From Oceanihabitans sediminis (lineage in GTDB: Bacteria; Bacteroidota; Bacteroidia; Flavobacteriales; Flavobacteriaceae): a DNA stretch of 64,000 nucleotides. This document shows positions 55,720 to 64,000 of this stretch, piece by piece; the stretch's first letter is position 1; each line of letters opens with the position of its first letter. The stretch spans positions 434,001-498,000 of the forward strand of contig NZ_QPIG01000002.1 in assembly GCF_003337215.1 (NCBI RefSeq), in the 5' to 3' direction. Both the position numbers and the translations under genes were made by a program. Below the pieces are notes generated by a model. That model made no database searches and was not told the DNA's origin. It worked only from the letters and a program-made list of their open reading frames with translations.

Positions 55720-58700
55720 TTATTTTTTATAGAACTTCAAGTACTTTCTGTATGCAAAACCTCCTAGCATTGCTACTACAGCGCAGCAGATTCCTATAAT
55801 TTTAACACTCATTACTTGGTCTCCACTTGCATAAGAATGTAATCCTGCTAAGTAGAAGTTTACTCCAAAGTATGTCATCATAATACTTGCAAAAGCAATA
55901 ATAGAAGCTAAATTATAAGCAAAAAGACCACGTAAACCAGGAACTAATCGCATATGAATAACAAACGCATATACCATAATACTAATTAAAGCCCAAGTTT
56001 CTTTAGGGTCCCATCCCCAGTATCTTCCCCAACTTTCATTCGCCCACATTCCTCCAAGGAAGTTTCCTATGGTAAGCATTACTAATCCAACCGTAAGAGC
56101 CATTTCGTTAATAATAGTTAGTTCTCTGATGTTGATTAACATCTTCTTTTTGTTTTTCTCTGTAGTTGAAATCATAAGGAAAAGTGAAACTACTCCTAAG
56201 ATTAAACCTAGAACAAATGGTCCGTAACTTGCAACAATTACCGAAACGTGAATCATTAACCAGTAACTATTTAATACAGGTTGCAGGTTAGCAATAGCTG
56301 GATCTAACCAGTTTTGATGTGCAAAGAATAAGATGATAGATGCAACAAAAGCTGTAGATGCTACTGTTAAATCACTCTTCTTAATAAATATTAACCCGAA
56401 TAAAACGGCAGACCATGCTACATAAAGCATTGTTTCATACGTATCACTCCACGGTGCGTGACCTGATATATACCAACGAACTATAAGTCCAAGGGTATGA
56501 ATAGCAAATAGGGCAACAATAAAACATTTACTTATATTAACAGATACATTAATCCATTTTTTATTGCTGTTTAATATCTGAATAATTAAAAATACAAACA
56601 TTAAAACACCCGCCAATAAGTAATATCTGTACAGTTTCTTGAAAATATTGTACTTATTATAACTAATCTCAGCATCAATTTTATTGTCGCTAAGCATTAC
56701 AGCACTACCGTATTTATGTTGTGTTTTACTAAAAGACTCTAAAAGTTTTTCAGCTTCAGTATAATCACCTGTTTGCTTGGCTTGATTTAAAGTAAATAAA
56801 TAAGCTGAAAAACCAGAGTTTATAAAGTTTCCGTAAAGGGAATCTGAAATCTTTTCTCTGTAGTTTTCTTTTCTATATTCTAAAGGAGAAATCCATTTGT
56901 TATTTTCATCATCTGGAACAGGGAATATCTTTAAAGTTAACCCTTCAATAGCATTAGATAAAATAGAAGCACGTTGATCTGCTAATTTAATTTCCTTTTG
57001 GTATCCGTTAGGCGACTGCGCTTTATACGCGTCTTCTAGGTACGGATTTAATTTATAATTTAAATTATCATCAAAGAAATCTACAATAGTTGCGTATTTC
57101 TGTTCCTTCGGAATACCTAAAATAGACTTTAATGAGTCTGTTTGCATAGGCTTCATATAAATGATTGGCACATTGTACCAAAGCAAAGGACTTTCGCTTA
57201 TAGAAAGTAAAATTTGATTCGGACTTAATCCAGCGTATGTTTCATCGTGATGGATTTTTCTTACTAACTCTGATGCATATGTATTCATTGGCATCATACG
57301 CCCGCTTAAATCTTGAATAACTAATCTACCAAACTTATCGGCATGCGCTTTAGGCGTTTTATTAGCTACTAAAATAGAATCTATTTGTTCTGGAGTTGGA
57401 GCTTGATGATCTCCTTCGTGTTGCTCTTGTGAGAATGTTTGTAGTGCAAAACAGAAAAACACTAGAGAAAGCAACTTCGCTTTTTTCGTCTTAATTTTAT
57501 TAAGCTGTCTACGTAAGTCTCCAAACCTTGTTCCTTTTGCAATTAAAATTGCTATCATACCAATATAAAGTAAAATGTATCCTATATATGTAATCCAAGT
57601 TCCCCAGAAATCGTGGTTTACAGAGAGAATGGTTCCTTTTTCGTCTGGATCAAAATTCGATTGAAAGAATTTATAGCCACCATGATCTAGAATATTATTC
57701 ATATAAATTCTATAATCAAAATCACCTTTTTCTTTATCAAAAACAGTCACTTCACTCGCGTAAGAAGAATAACTTTTTTCTGTACCAGGGTAACGTTCTG
57801 CAATAAAATCGTTTAGTTTAATATCAAAAGGTAACTCAAGAATCTGAGCTCCATAACGGAATGCAAAATCTAAGCCCCCAATTTTAACTTGTTTAAAAGC
57901 ATTGTTTTTATATTGACCGCCTAGTAAACCTACTTTTTTAGTTTCACCATTTGCAGTAACATTTAGAATTAATCCATTTTCATCTCCTTGTAGCAGTTCT
58001 GATTTTTTTACGATACCAAAAACACCTTTAGTTACAGGCTTAGGAAATACCATTTGCATCCCACCAATAATATAACGAGAACGTAAGATTAAAGGTTGAA
58101 TACTATCTTTTTCTAGCTTACCAGTAGCACCTGTTGCCATGGTCATATATTCTCCTTCAAATGGCGACTCTATAGTAAGGTTGTCACCGTCTTTAGTGAT
58201 ATTTACAGCTCCTTTAGTTGGTTTGTTTAAAGCAAATAAAACATTATGCAAACTCTGAACTTCTCCGGATTTTAAAAAGTGATTATGAGGTCCTGCTCCA
58301 CCAGATTCTACAATCTTTAAATATTCTTCTCCACTTTCATCTGGAATAATATCTTCCTCTGCTCCACCAATATAATCTTCTAAAACGATACTAACTGGTT
58401 GGTTATTATAATCTGTATGAACTTCAAAATTGTTTTTCATACGAGGAGAAAAATCTACTTCCTTCTCTATTGGCAAACGTTGCGGCACACCATCAATTTC
58501 ATAGTCACCATCTATATATGCAATTAAATATGTTTTCTGTGATAAGAATTTATTTTCGGTTTCTCCTTCACGAATAGCCATTACACCTTCGTAACTAATA
58601 TACCTTGTAACAAAAGCTCCAACAAGTATTAAAATAAAAGATAAATGCAGAACTAAAGTTGCCCATTTTTCCTTTTTATGTAATCTATATCGAAATATAT

Positions 58701-58902
58701 TTCCAACAAAATTGATAACAAAAAACACCATAACAGCTTCAAACCACCATGTGTTGTATATTAAGTTTCTACTATAAGGAGTTGGAGAAGTATCCATTCC
58801 AGCATCTAGAAAAGTACCAACACCCATCGCTACAGCGAAAACAACAAAAAGTATAGCCGTTAGCCTTGTTGAGAACAGAATATTAGAAATTTTTTTTTGC
58901 AT
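55720..58902 (-). CDS. cytochrome c synthetase CcsBA (ResB-ResC fusion)
   Basis: A 1060-residue inner-membrane protein. The N-terminal half is ResB/CcsB-like: four helices around ILFSTRLTAILFVVFAVAMG and a long periplasmic region with the ResB fold, ending in the helix TWITYIGYILLYIGMIAILI near 440. The C-terminal half is CcsA/ResC with the tryptophan-rich haem motif WANESWGRYWGWDPKETWA (about 960) between helices. It carries haem across the membrane and attaches it to apocytochrome c. The fused arrangement is normal for Bacteroidota and epsilonproteobacteria. Confidence 0.95.
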   Translation of the reverse strand: MQKKISNILFSTRLTAILFVVFAVAMGVGTFLDAGMDTSPTPYSRNLIYNTWWFEAVMVFFVINFVGNIFRYRLHKKEKWATLVLHLSFILILVGAFVTRYISYEGVMAIREGETENKFLSQKTYLIAYIDGDYEIDGVPQRLPIEKEVDFSPRMKNNFEVHTDYNNQPVSIVLEDYIGGAEEDIIPDESGEEYLKIVESGGAGPHNHFLKSGEVQSLHNVLFALNKPTKGAVNITKDGDNLTIESPFEGEYMTMATGATGKLEKDSIQPLILRSRYIIGGMQMVFPKPVTKGVFGIVKKSELLQGDENGLILNVTANGETKKVGLLGGQYKNNAFKQVKIGGLDFAFRYGAQILELPFDIKLNDFIAERYPGTEKSYSSYASEVTVFDKEKGDFDYRIYMNNILDHGGYKFFQSNFDPDEKGTILSVNHDFWGTWITYIGYILLYIGMIAILIAKGTRFGDLRRQLNKIKTKKAKLLSLVFFCFALQTFSQEQHEGDHQAPTPEQIDSILVANKTPKAHADKFGRLVIQDLSGRMMPMNTYASELVRKIHHDETYAGLSPNQILLSISESPLLWYNVPIIYMKPMQTDSLKSILGIPKEQKYATIVDFFDDNLNYKLNPYLEDAYKAQSPNGYQKEIKLADQRASILSNAIEGLTLKIFPVPDDENNKWISPLEYRKENYREKISDSLYGNFINSGFSAYLFTLNQAKQTGDYTEAEKLLESFSKTQHKYGSAVMLSDNKIDAEISYNKYNIFKKLYRYYLLAGVLMFVFLIIQILNSNKKWINVSVNISKCFIVALFAIHTLGLIVRWYISGHAPWSDTYETMLYVAWSAVLFGLIFIKKSDLTVASTAFVASIILFFAHQNWLDPAIANLQPVLNSYWLMIHVSVIVASYGPFVLGLILGVVSLFLMISTTEKNKKKMLINIRELTIINEMALTVGLVMLTIGNFLGGMWANESWGRYWGWDPKETWALISIMVYAFVIHMRLVPGLRGLFAYNLASIIAFASIMMTYFGVNFYLAGLHSYASGDQVMSVKIIGICCAVVAMLGGFAYRKYLKFYKK

Positions 58903-58993
58903 AATAAAATAGCTTTTTTTTGCTCGTGCAAATTTAAGGATTTTTGTTTGTTAAAAACCGTTAAAACCCAAAAGAGTTTTTTATATAAAAGAA

Positions 58994-59021
58994 AACTGCA
59001 AATAGACATCTAAATGCAGTT
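58994..59021 (-). terminator. terminator of the haemoglobin gene pair
   Basis: AACTGCA (58994-59000) pairs with TGCAGTT (59015-59021); on the minus strand a U-rich run follows. It lies 30 bases after the haemoglobin stop. Confidence 0.6.
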
Positions 59022-59050
59022 ATATAATTAATTATAAATGGGAATTTATG

Positions 59051-59455
59051 CTACTTTTCACCTCTAGCAGCAAAAATATTCATAAACATAAATGTTCCCA
59101 TTTTCCGAGCTCTTCTCTTTGCGTTTTCAGCGACTTCTCCTTCAAAAAGCTCATCAAGAGTTTCAAACCATAAGTTTAACCATAAACCAAAATGTGTATT
59201 GGTTATAGAGTGGTTAAATCTCCTATCTACCTCAACATGTGCAGCTAATGGGTTACCGTAGTACTTTTTATCTAACTTTTTTGTCATAAAAAGACTGGTT
59301 TCCCAGAAAGTAGTTAAACGGTCTAGGTGCTCGTCCCAATCTTTAATAACCTTATTAAAAATAGGTCCTAAAGTTTCGTCTACTCGTATTTTTTTATAAA
59401 AACTATTTACTAAAGCGGAAACATCCTCTCGGTTTTGAATATCTTTTTTATTCAT
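59051..59455 (-). CDS. group III truncated haemoglobin
   Basis: A 134-residue globin of the TrHb3/YjbI type: VNSFYKKIRVDETLGPIFNK is helix B, ETSLFMTKKLDKKYYGNPLAAH the E-helix region with the distal pocket, and HFGLWLNLWFETLDE places the proximal His and Trp in helix F-G. Group III globins bind O2 and NO and are common with Crp/Fnr regulators. It directly follows a 97-residue membrane protein in the same transcript (the genes abut). Confidence 0.9.
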   Translation of the reverse strand: MNKKDIQNREDVSALVNSFYKKIRVDETLGPIFNKVIKDWDEHLDRLTTFWETSLFMTKKLDKKYYGNPLAAHVEVDRRFNHSITNTHFGLWLNLWFETLDELFEGEVAENAKRRARKMGTFMFMNIFAARGEK

Positions 59456-59749
59456 TTATAATAACAGGTATACGTTTAAAGCCACTAATATAATGTTTAT
59501 GATTATAGAAGCCAGCAATAAATTAAAAGTTAACTTATAATTAAGTTGCGCCATAACTGCTGCATTAAATGCCATAGTTATAATTACACATAAACTTAAT
59601 TGAAGAAAAGGGAAAGAATCAGCACTAGCATTTGTTAAAATATATAAAGCCGCTACAGAACCCAGGCAACTTTGAAAAATTATGCTTAAGGGTATAAACA
59701 TAATGTAGTTGTTTTTAAAATCTTCTAAACTATTTTTATAAAGTCTCAT
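59456..59749 (-). CDS. three-helix membrane protein next to haemoglobin
   Basis: A 97-residue protein with hydrophobic segments near 17-35, 46-65 and 75-95. No family recognised. It is first in the minus-strand pair, abutting the truncated haemoglobin gene, and diverges from the Crp/Fnr regulator across an intergenic palindrome, suggesting shared control and a role in respiration or NO response. Confidence 0.7.
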   Translation of the reverse strand: MRLYKNSLEDFKNNYIMFIPLSIIFQSCLGSVAALYILTNASADSFPFLQLSLCVIITMAFNAAVMAQLNYKLTFNLLLASIIINIILVALNVYLLL

Positions 59750-59789
59750 TTTTGATATGTTTTAAATTCATAAACAAAATTCTAAAAGT

Positions 59790-59821
59790 TATCTTTGTTT
59801 ATTTATGATTCAAATCATAAA
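59790..59821 (+). promoter_or_regulatory. promoter with Crp/Fnr-type palindrome
   Basis: TATCTTTG (59790-59797) is the -7 element for the Crp/Fnr gene. Immediately after it, TTTATGAT-TCAA-ATCATAAA (59802-59821) is a perfect 20-bp palindrome in the Crp/Fnr site format (TGAT-N4-ATCA). TCATAAACAA also occurs twice, at 59768 and 59815. The site straddles the expected start of transcription, so repression of the regulator by itself is likely; it also lies 53 bases from the divergent gene's start. Confidence 0.7.
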
Positions 59822-59826
59822 CAAGC

Positions 59827-60414
59827 ATGATTCCTACAGAAATTCTTAACGATTTTAAGGCCGTAATAAAGTCTTATGCAAAGGACCAACTTATATTCAA
59901 CGAGTTAGATCCTGCGAATTTTTATTTCCAAATTTTAAAGGGGCATGTAAAAATGTTTAATCAAACAGAAGATGGTAAAGAATTTGTACAAGGTTTTTTT
60001 AAAGATGGAAAATCTTTTGGAGAGCCTCCTCTATTTTCCGATTCGAACTACCCTGCTTCTGCTGTGTGTTTAGAAGACTCTGAAATATTTGTCCTACCCA
60101 AGAAAGCTTTCTTTAATCTTCTAAAAATGCATGAGAATATTCATTTAGGCTTTACAAAGTTAATATGTAAGAGAATGCTTTATAAGGCAAAAATCATACA
60201 GGAGGTTTCTATACATCCACCTGATCATCGGATTTTAACCTTATTGAATCATTTAAAAGAAAATTCTAAATCTGAAGGTTTATACGAAGTAACCTTAACT
60301 AGGCAACAAATTTCTGACCTTACTGGATTACGAGTAGAAACAGTAATTCGCACCATTAAACAATTAGAAAAATCAAATAAATTAAGCATCAAACAGCATA
60401 AGGTTTATTTATAA
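59827..60414 (+). CDS. Crp/Fnr family transcription regulator
   Basis: A 195-residue protein: cyclic-nucleotide-binding-type domain with the family fold (EDGKEFVQGFFKDGKSFGEP), then a C-terminal winged helix VTLTRQQISDLTGLRVETVI. No N-terminal Cys cluster for an Fe-S centre is seen, so it is more Crp- or Dnr-like than Fnr. It diverges from the haemoglobin pair, whose regulation it probably provides. Confidence 0.9.
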   Translation: MIPTEILNDFKAVIKSYAKDQLIFNELDPANFYFQILKGHVKMFNQTEDGKEFVQGFFKDGKSFGEPPLFSDSNYPASAVCLEDSEIFVLPKKAFFNLLKMHENIHLGFTKLICKRMLYKAKIIQEVSIHPPDHRILTLLNHLKENSKSEGLYEVTLTRQQISDLTGLRVETVIRTIKQLEKSNKLSIKQHKVYL

Positions 60415-60433
60415 TAATATTTATTTTAGCAAA

Positions 60434-61195
60434 ATGATTCACGTAGTATTACTAGGCGCAGGAAATGTAGCAACGCATTTATATAAAGCTTTTGAAAAAT
60501 CGGGAGAAGTTACCGTTAAACAATGGTATAACAGAAACCTAAAAACTATTGAAACCTATAAAAACCAAGTTACAATCACCAATGATTTAAGCAAACTAGT
60601 GGAAGCCGATATTTATATTTTGGCTGTAAGCGATGATGCTGTTTCAGAAATTTCTGCTAAACTTCCGTTTGAAAACAGATTGGTAGTGCACACTTCTGGA
60701 AGCGTTAGTGTTTATGATATTGATATGAAGCACAAACGCGGTGTTTTCTATCCTTTACAAACATTTAGCAAAGGAGCTTCCATTGATTTTTCTCAAATTC
60801 CTCTTTGTGTTGAAGCGATCAAAAGCAAGGAAGACTTACCTATCTTAAAGAAGTTAGCTAAAGCGATAGGTAGCAAACCACATAGAGTGAATAGCGACCA
60901 ACGTGCGTCTTTGCATTTGGCAGCCGTTTATGTAAATAATTTCACTAATCAGATATATAGGATTGCGCATGAGATTACAGAATCTACCGGTGCTGATTTT
61001 GAAATTTTAAAACCTTTAATTAAAGAAACTGCAAGAAAACTAGACGACCTTACTCCCTATCTTGCTCAAACCGGACCTGCCAAACGAAACGACAAAAAAA
61101 CTATTAAAAAACATAAAAAGGCACTTACAGACCCAATTCATAAAGAGGTGTACCAACTTTTAACAAAGTCTATTCAAAAAACACACGGAATATAA
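60434..61195 (+). CDS. Rossmann-fold DUF2520 protein (ProC/F420-reductase-like)
   Basis: A 253-residue protein: HVVLLGAGNVATHLYKAF is a Rossmann nucleotide-binding start, ADIYILAVSDDAV follows, and the C-terminal DUF2520 has GSKPHRVNSDQRASLHLAAV and LIKETARKLDDLTPYLAQTG. The fold resembles pyrroline-5-carboxylate reductase and F420-NADP oxidoreductase; a redox enzyme of unknown substrate. First of a plus-strand run of five genes including kdsC. Confidence 0.9.
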   Translation: MIHVVLLGAGNVATHLYKAFEKSGEVTVKQWYNRNLKTIETYKNQVTITNDLSKLVEADIYILAVSDDAVSEISAKLPFENRLVVHTSGSVSVYDIDMKHKRGVFYPLQTFSKGASIDFSQIPLCVEAIKSKEDLPILKKLAKAIGSKPHRVNSDQRASLHLAAVYVNNFTNQIYRIAHEITESTGADFEILKPLIKETARKLDDLTPYLAQTGPAKRNDKKTIKKHKKALTDPIHKEVYQLLTKSIQKTHGI

Positions 61196-61232
61196 AACAA
61201 ACCTGTAAGCAAGACTAAAAAAGAAAATTAAA

Positions 61233-61763
61233 ATGGAAGAGAAAAGCTATAAAGAATACCTAAACCAAATTACTACACTAATATTTGATGTAGATGGTGT
61301 TTTAACAGATGGAACTGTTACTGTTACAACTTCAGGAGAAATGCTAAGACGCATGAATATTAAAGATGGTTACGCCTTAAAAACTGCTGTAGATAAAGGC
61401 TATAATATTTGTATTATTTCTGGAGGAAGCAACGAAGGTGTTCGAAAAAGATTAGAAGGCTTAGGGCTAACAGATATTTACCTTGGTGCTCATAACAAGA
61501 TAGAGCAACTAGAAGAATATTTAAATAAAATGAATGTAAAAACAGAAAATGTTTTATACATGGGAGATGATATTCCTGATTATCCTGTAATGAAATTAGT
61601 CGCTTTACCTTGTTGCCCACAAGACGCCGCTCCAGAAATCAAATCTATTTCCAAATATGTTTCACATAAAAATGGAGGAAAAGGAGCTGCTCGCGATGTT
61701 GTTGAACAAGTACTAAAAGTACAAGGAAAATGGAATGGCAGCTTTGATGCAAAATATGATTAA
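61233..61763 (+). CDS. kdsC: KdsC family HAD phosphatase
   Basis: A 176-residue HAD of the C0 type: LIFDVDGVLTDGTVTVT gives the nucleophile Asp, ISGGSN motif II and MGDDIPDYPVMKLVAL motif IV. It hydrolyses Kdo-8-phosphate in lipopolysaccharide core synthesis; related HADs of the same size can act on other sugar phosphates. 37 bases after the DUF2520 gene. Confidence 0.88.
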   Translation: MEEKSYKEYLNQITTLIFDVDGVLTDGTVTVTTSGEMLRRMNIKDGYALKTAVDKGYNICIISGGSNEGVRKRLEGLGLTDIYLGAHNKIEQLEEYLNKMNVKTENVLYMGDDIPDYPVMKLVALPCCPQDAAPEIKSISKYVSHKNGGKGAARDVVEQVLKVQGKWNGSFDAKYD

Positions 61764-61823
61764 TCACAGATTCATCTACTTGTAACCCCTTTATAAATCT
61801 TTATTCTATACTATTAATTTTAA

Positions 61824-62738
61824 ATGTACAGCTTTCTTAACCTTATTCGTTGGAAAAACTTATTACTTATAGCCTTAGTCCAGGTTTTAATAAAATATGC
61901 TTTATTCGAGCCTTTTTATATTGATACTTCACTAGATGCCTTTACATTTCCTATATTAATGGCTGCTACACTATTTCTTGCTGCAGCTGGAAACATCATT
62001 AATGATATCTACGATATAGAAACCGATACGGTAAACAAACCGGATCGAGTGGTTGTTGGTAAATCTATTTCAGAAAAAGTTGCTTACAACCTGTTTTTTG
62101 TTTTTAATATTATTGGTGTGGCGCTAGGATTTTATATTTCACATCACGTGGGGAAGAGTCCGTTTTTTGCATTATTTGTATTAGTTTCAGCATCCTTATA
62201 TATATATGCTTCTTATTTAAAGCAACTTCCTTTTATAGGTAATTTAATAATATCTGCTTTAGTTGCATTGAGTTTAATTATTGTTCCAATTTTCGATTTA
62301 CTTCCAGCGATAACGCCTTTTAACAGAGCGACACAAATCACTTTTTTTAAGATTTTATTAGACTATGCATTTTTCGCTTTCATCATCAACCTTATTCGTG
62401 AAATGGTAAAAGACATGGAGGATATTGATGGAGATTATAAAGCCGGAATGAATACGATACCTATCGCGATTGGAAGATACCGAGCAGGTAGAATTATTTT
62501 CCTTCTATCTATAATTCCGTTGTTTGCAGTTATAAATTATGTTCTACTCTATTTATACAAACAAGAAGTTGCAGTAATTTATTTCTTACTATTTATTGTT
62601 GCTCCCCTTATTTACATTAGCATCAAACTATTTACAGCAAAAACTAAAAAAGACTATACACATGTTAGTATAGTATTAAAATTAGTAATGCTATTTGGTA
62701 TGCTTTCTATGTTACTATATCCGTTTATTTTAAAATAA
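61824..62738 (+). CDS. UbiA family prenyltransferase
   Basis: A 304-residue membrane enzyme with about eight or nine helices. NDIYDIETDTVNKPDR is the first Asp-rich motif (prenyl diphosphate, Mg) and DMEDIDGDYKAGMNTIP the second. Wording is nearest to geranylgeranylglycerol-phosphate or similar UbiA members annotated in flavobacteria rather than MenA; acceptor unknown. Lies between kdsC and maf. Confidence 0.88.
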   Translation: MYSFLNLIRWKNLLLIALVQVLIKYALFEPFYIDTSLDAFTFPILMAATLFLAAAGNIINDIYDIETDTVNKPDRVVVGKSISEKVAYNLFFVFNIIGVALGFYISHHVGKSPFFALFVLVSASLYIYASYLKQLPFIGNLIISALVALSLIIVPIFDLLPAITPFNRATQITFFKILLDYAFFAFIINLIREMVKDMEDIDGDYKAGMNTIPIAIGRYRAGRIIFLLSIIPLFAVINYVLLYLYKQEVAVIYFLLFIVAPLIYISIKLFTAKTKKDYTHVSIVLKLVMLFGMLSMLLYPFILK

Positions 62739-62747
62739 AAAAAGAAC

Positions 62748-63335
62748 ATGTTACAAGAGAAATTAAAAAATCATTATATCATTTTAGCTTCCGCTTCCCC
62801 TAGAAGACAAAAGTTTTTTTCTGAATTAGGTATAGATTTCGATATTCAATTGAAACCTGTAAAAGAAGAATATCCGGAAAGACTACGTCATTTTGAAATA
62901 ACCGATTATTTAGCGCAACTAAAATCACTTCCTTTTAAAGTAGACTTAAAAGACAAAGACATTCTTGTTACTAGTGATACCATTGTTTGGCATAAGGATA
63001 AAGCATTAGGAAAACCAAGAGATAAAGAGGAAGCATTTCAAATACTTACTTCTTTAAGCAATACTACCCATGAAGTGATAACCTCTGTTTGTTTTACCAC
63101 AAAAACAACTCAAAAAACCGTTAGCGCGGTTACCAAAGTAACTTTTAAAGAATTAACTTCGGATGAAATTAACTACTATATAGACAACTACAAACCTTTT
63201 GATAAAGCTGGTGCTTACGGTATTCAAGAATGGATTGGATATATTGCTGTTACAAAGATTGAAGGCTCTCATTATAATGTTATAGGGCTGCCTGTTCATT
63301 TAGTTTATCAGACACTTTTAGAATTAGTAAACTAA
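62748..63335 (+). CDS. maf: Maf-type nucleoside triphosphate pyrophosphatase
   Basis: A 195-residue Maf/YhdE protein: ILASASPRRQKFFSELGIDF at the start, TSDTIVWHKDKALGKPRDKE in the middle (catalytic Asp) and KAGAYGIQEWIGYIAVTKIE near the end. It hydrolyses dTTP, UTP and modified nucleotides to clean the nucleotide pool and slow division. It starts 9 bases after the UbiA gene, a clear operon link. Confidence 0.93.
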   Translation: MLQEKLKNHYIILASASPRRQKFFSELGIDFDIQLKPVKEEYPERLRHFEITDYLAQLKSLPFKVDLKDKDILVTSDTIVWHKDKALGKPRDKEEAFQILTSLSNTTHEVITSVCFTTKTTQKTVSAVTKVTFKELTSDEINYYIDNYKPFDKAGAYGIQEWIGYIAVTKIEGSHYNVIGLPVHLVYQTLLELVN

Positions 63336-63370
63336 AGTACATAACTATATTTTTTGAATAAAATCTAGAG

Positions 63371-63378
63371 TATCTTTG
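63371..63378 (+). promoter_or_regulatory. -7 element before the small MscS gene
   Basis: TATCTTTG fits TAnnTTTG exactly and lies 15 bases before the ATG, leaving a very short leader. No well-spaced -33 TTTG. Confidence 0.6.
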
Positions 63379-63393
63379 CACTTTATTTAAGCT

Positions 63394-63939
63394 ATGACAA
63401 ATTTTATAGACACCTATCAAAACCAAATTTTCAACTCCCTTATTATTCTTGGGGTTTTCTTTGCTATTTTGATGATTCTAAAAATTTCTATTAGAAAAAT
63501 AGGGAAGAAATCCGGAATTAACGATGCTAGAATTCATTTAATTATAAGATATACAACCGTATCTTTATTTCTACTTTCCTTACTTGTTTTAGCCTTTATT
63601 TTTGGCGCACAATTTGAAGATCTTGCTTTGGTATTTTCCTCTGTTTTTGCAGTAATCGGAATTGCACTATTTGCTATTTGGTCTATCTTAAGTAATATCA
63701 CTTCGGGAGTAATCATGTTCTTCTCCTTTCCTTATAAAGTTGGAGATAAAATTCAAATTCATGATAAAGATTATCCTATTGAAGCGATTATTGAAGATAT
63801 TAGAGCTTTCCAATTACACTTACGCCTAGACAACGGAAACTTAATAACTTACCCAAATAACCTAATCCTACAAAAACCTGTAACACTAGTACAAAAAGAC
63901 GCTATAGAGGATTTTGAAAATGGCACCGATTTAATTTAA
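63394..63939 (+). CDS. small MscS-type channel protein
   Basis: A 181-residue protein, half the size of the MscS at 27852-28952. Three helices precede the MscS beta domain (VGDKIQIHDKDYPIEAIIED and NLITYPNNLILQKPVTL); there is no C-terminal alpha/beta vestibule. Short MscS-like proteins of this length are common in Bacteroidota. The sequence ends normally at TAA 63937-63939. Confidence 0.88.
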   Translation: MTNFIDTYQNQIFNSLIILGVFFAILMILKISIRKIGKKSGINDARIHLIIRYTTVSLFLLSLLVLAFIFGAQFEDLALVFSSVFAVIGIALFAIWSILSNITSGVIMFFSFPYKVGDKIQIHDKDYPIEAIIEDIRAFQLHLRLDNGNLITYPNNLILQKPVTLVQKDAIEDFENGTDLI

Positions 63940-63990
63940 TTTTATACGTTAAATTATTTCTAAAACTATTAGTTTCCATAGTTACTTTTC

Positions 63991-63998
63991 TATATTTG
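63991..63998 (+). promoter_or_regulatory. -7 element of a gene beyond the window
   Basis: TATATTTG at the very end fits TAnnTTTG; TTAG 18 bases before can serve as -33. A plus-strand gene should start just outside. Confidence 0.5.
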
Positions 63999-64000
63999 AC

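Overview
The window looks like chromosomal DNA of a marine Flavobacteriaceae bacterium (Bacteroidota). The DNA is AT-rich and ribosome binding sites are weak. Several promoters carry the Bacteroidota -7 element TAnnTTTG, the best being TTTG-N19-TACATTTG before tRNA-His. One secreted nuclease ends in a type IX secretion sorting domain. BshB1, CcsBA, FUSC, GbsR-type and trimethylamine monooxygenase genes also fit this family. Genus cannot be decided from the sequence alone.

Region A (1-15771) is a one-direction accessory operon of large proteins that looks like an anti-mobile-element system. In order it holds a small HEPN-like protein, a 1525-aa GHKL/sacsin-type ATPase with a C-terminal DUF3883 (NO VEIN) nuclease-like domain, a 30-codon relic resembling the start of a giant COG1205-type helicase, a second HEPN protein, a Cas4-like nuclease fused to a DUF2779 exonuclease, and two huge proteins that together carry DEDD exonuclease, RecQ helicase and UvrD helicase domains. 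The RecQ helicase core is cut in two by an 8-nt gene overlap. I cannot assign this set to a named defence system.

Region B (15772-20094) is mobile-element debris: structured repeats, an excisionase-like HTH gene, a small phage-like cassette (two tiny membrane proteins, a DUF5675 protein and a 252-aa conserved protein), a small regulator, and the 3' end of a tRNA-Ser-like gene followed by a terminator and three copies of a 12-bp motif. The last group resembles the attachment site of a tyrosine-recombinase element whose integrase is not visible here.

Region C (20095-26950) holds small housekeeping and stress genes: a lipoprotein, a GNAT reading frame without any standard start codon, pirin, OsmC, a Sir2 deacylase, DUF1810, an 8-residue-repeat secreted protein, an SDR and endonuclease I. 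Region D (26980-45961) is almost entirely on the minus strand: universal stress protein, MscS, a complete RND efflux operon with a GbsR/MarR-type regulator, NhaA, cardiolipin synthase, trimethylamine monooxygenase, an EamA transporter, an SDR, a GNAT, a double-META lipoprotein and a FUSC transporter. The efflux operon and the META lipoprotein share the same palindromic operator placed identically on the promoter, so they probably form one regulon.

Region E (46155-64000) is core genome: MsrB/MsrA, an M28 peptidase, tRNA-His, BshB1, RlmF, an RluE-type pseudouridine synthase, MscL, the CcsBA cytochrome c assembly protein, a truncated haemoglobin pair divergent from a Crp/Fnr regulator with a palindrome between them, then a run of DUF2520 protein, KdsC, a UbiA prenyltransferase, Maf and a small MscS channel.
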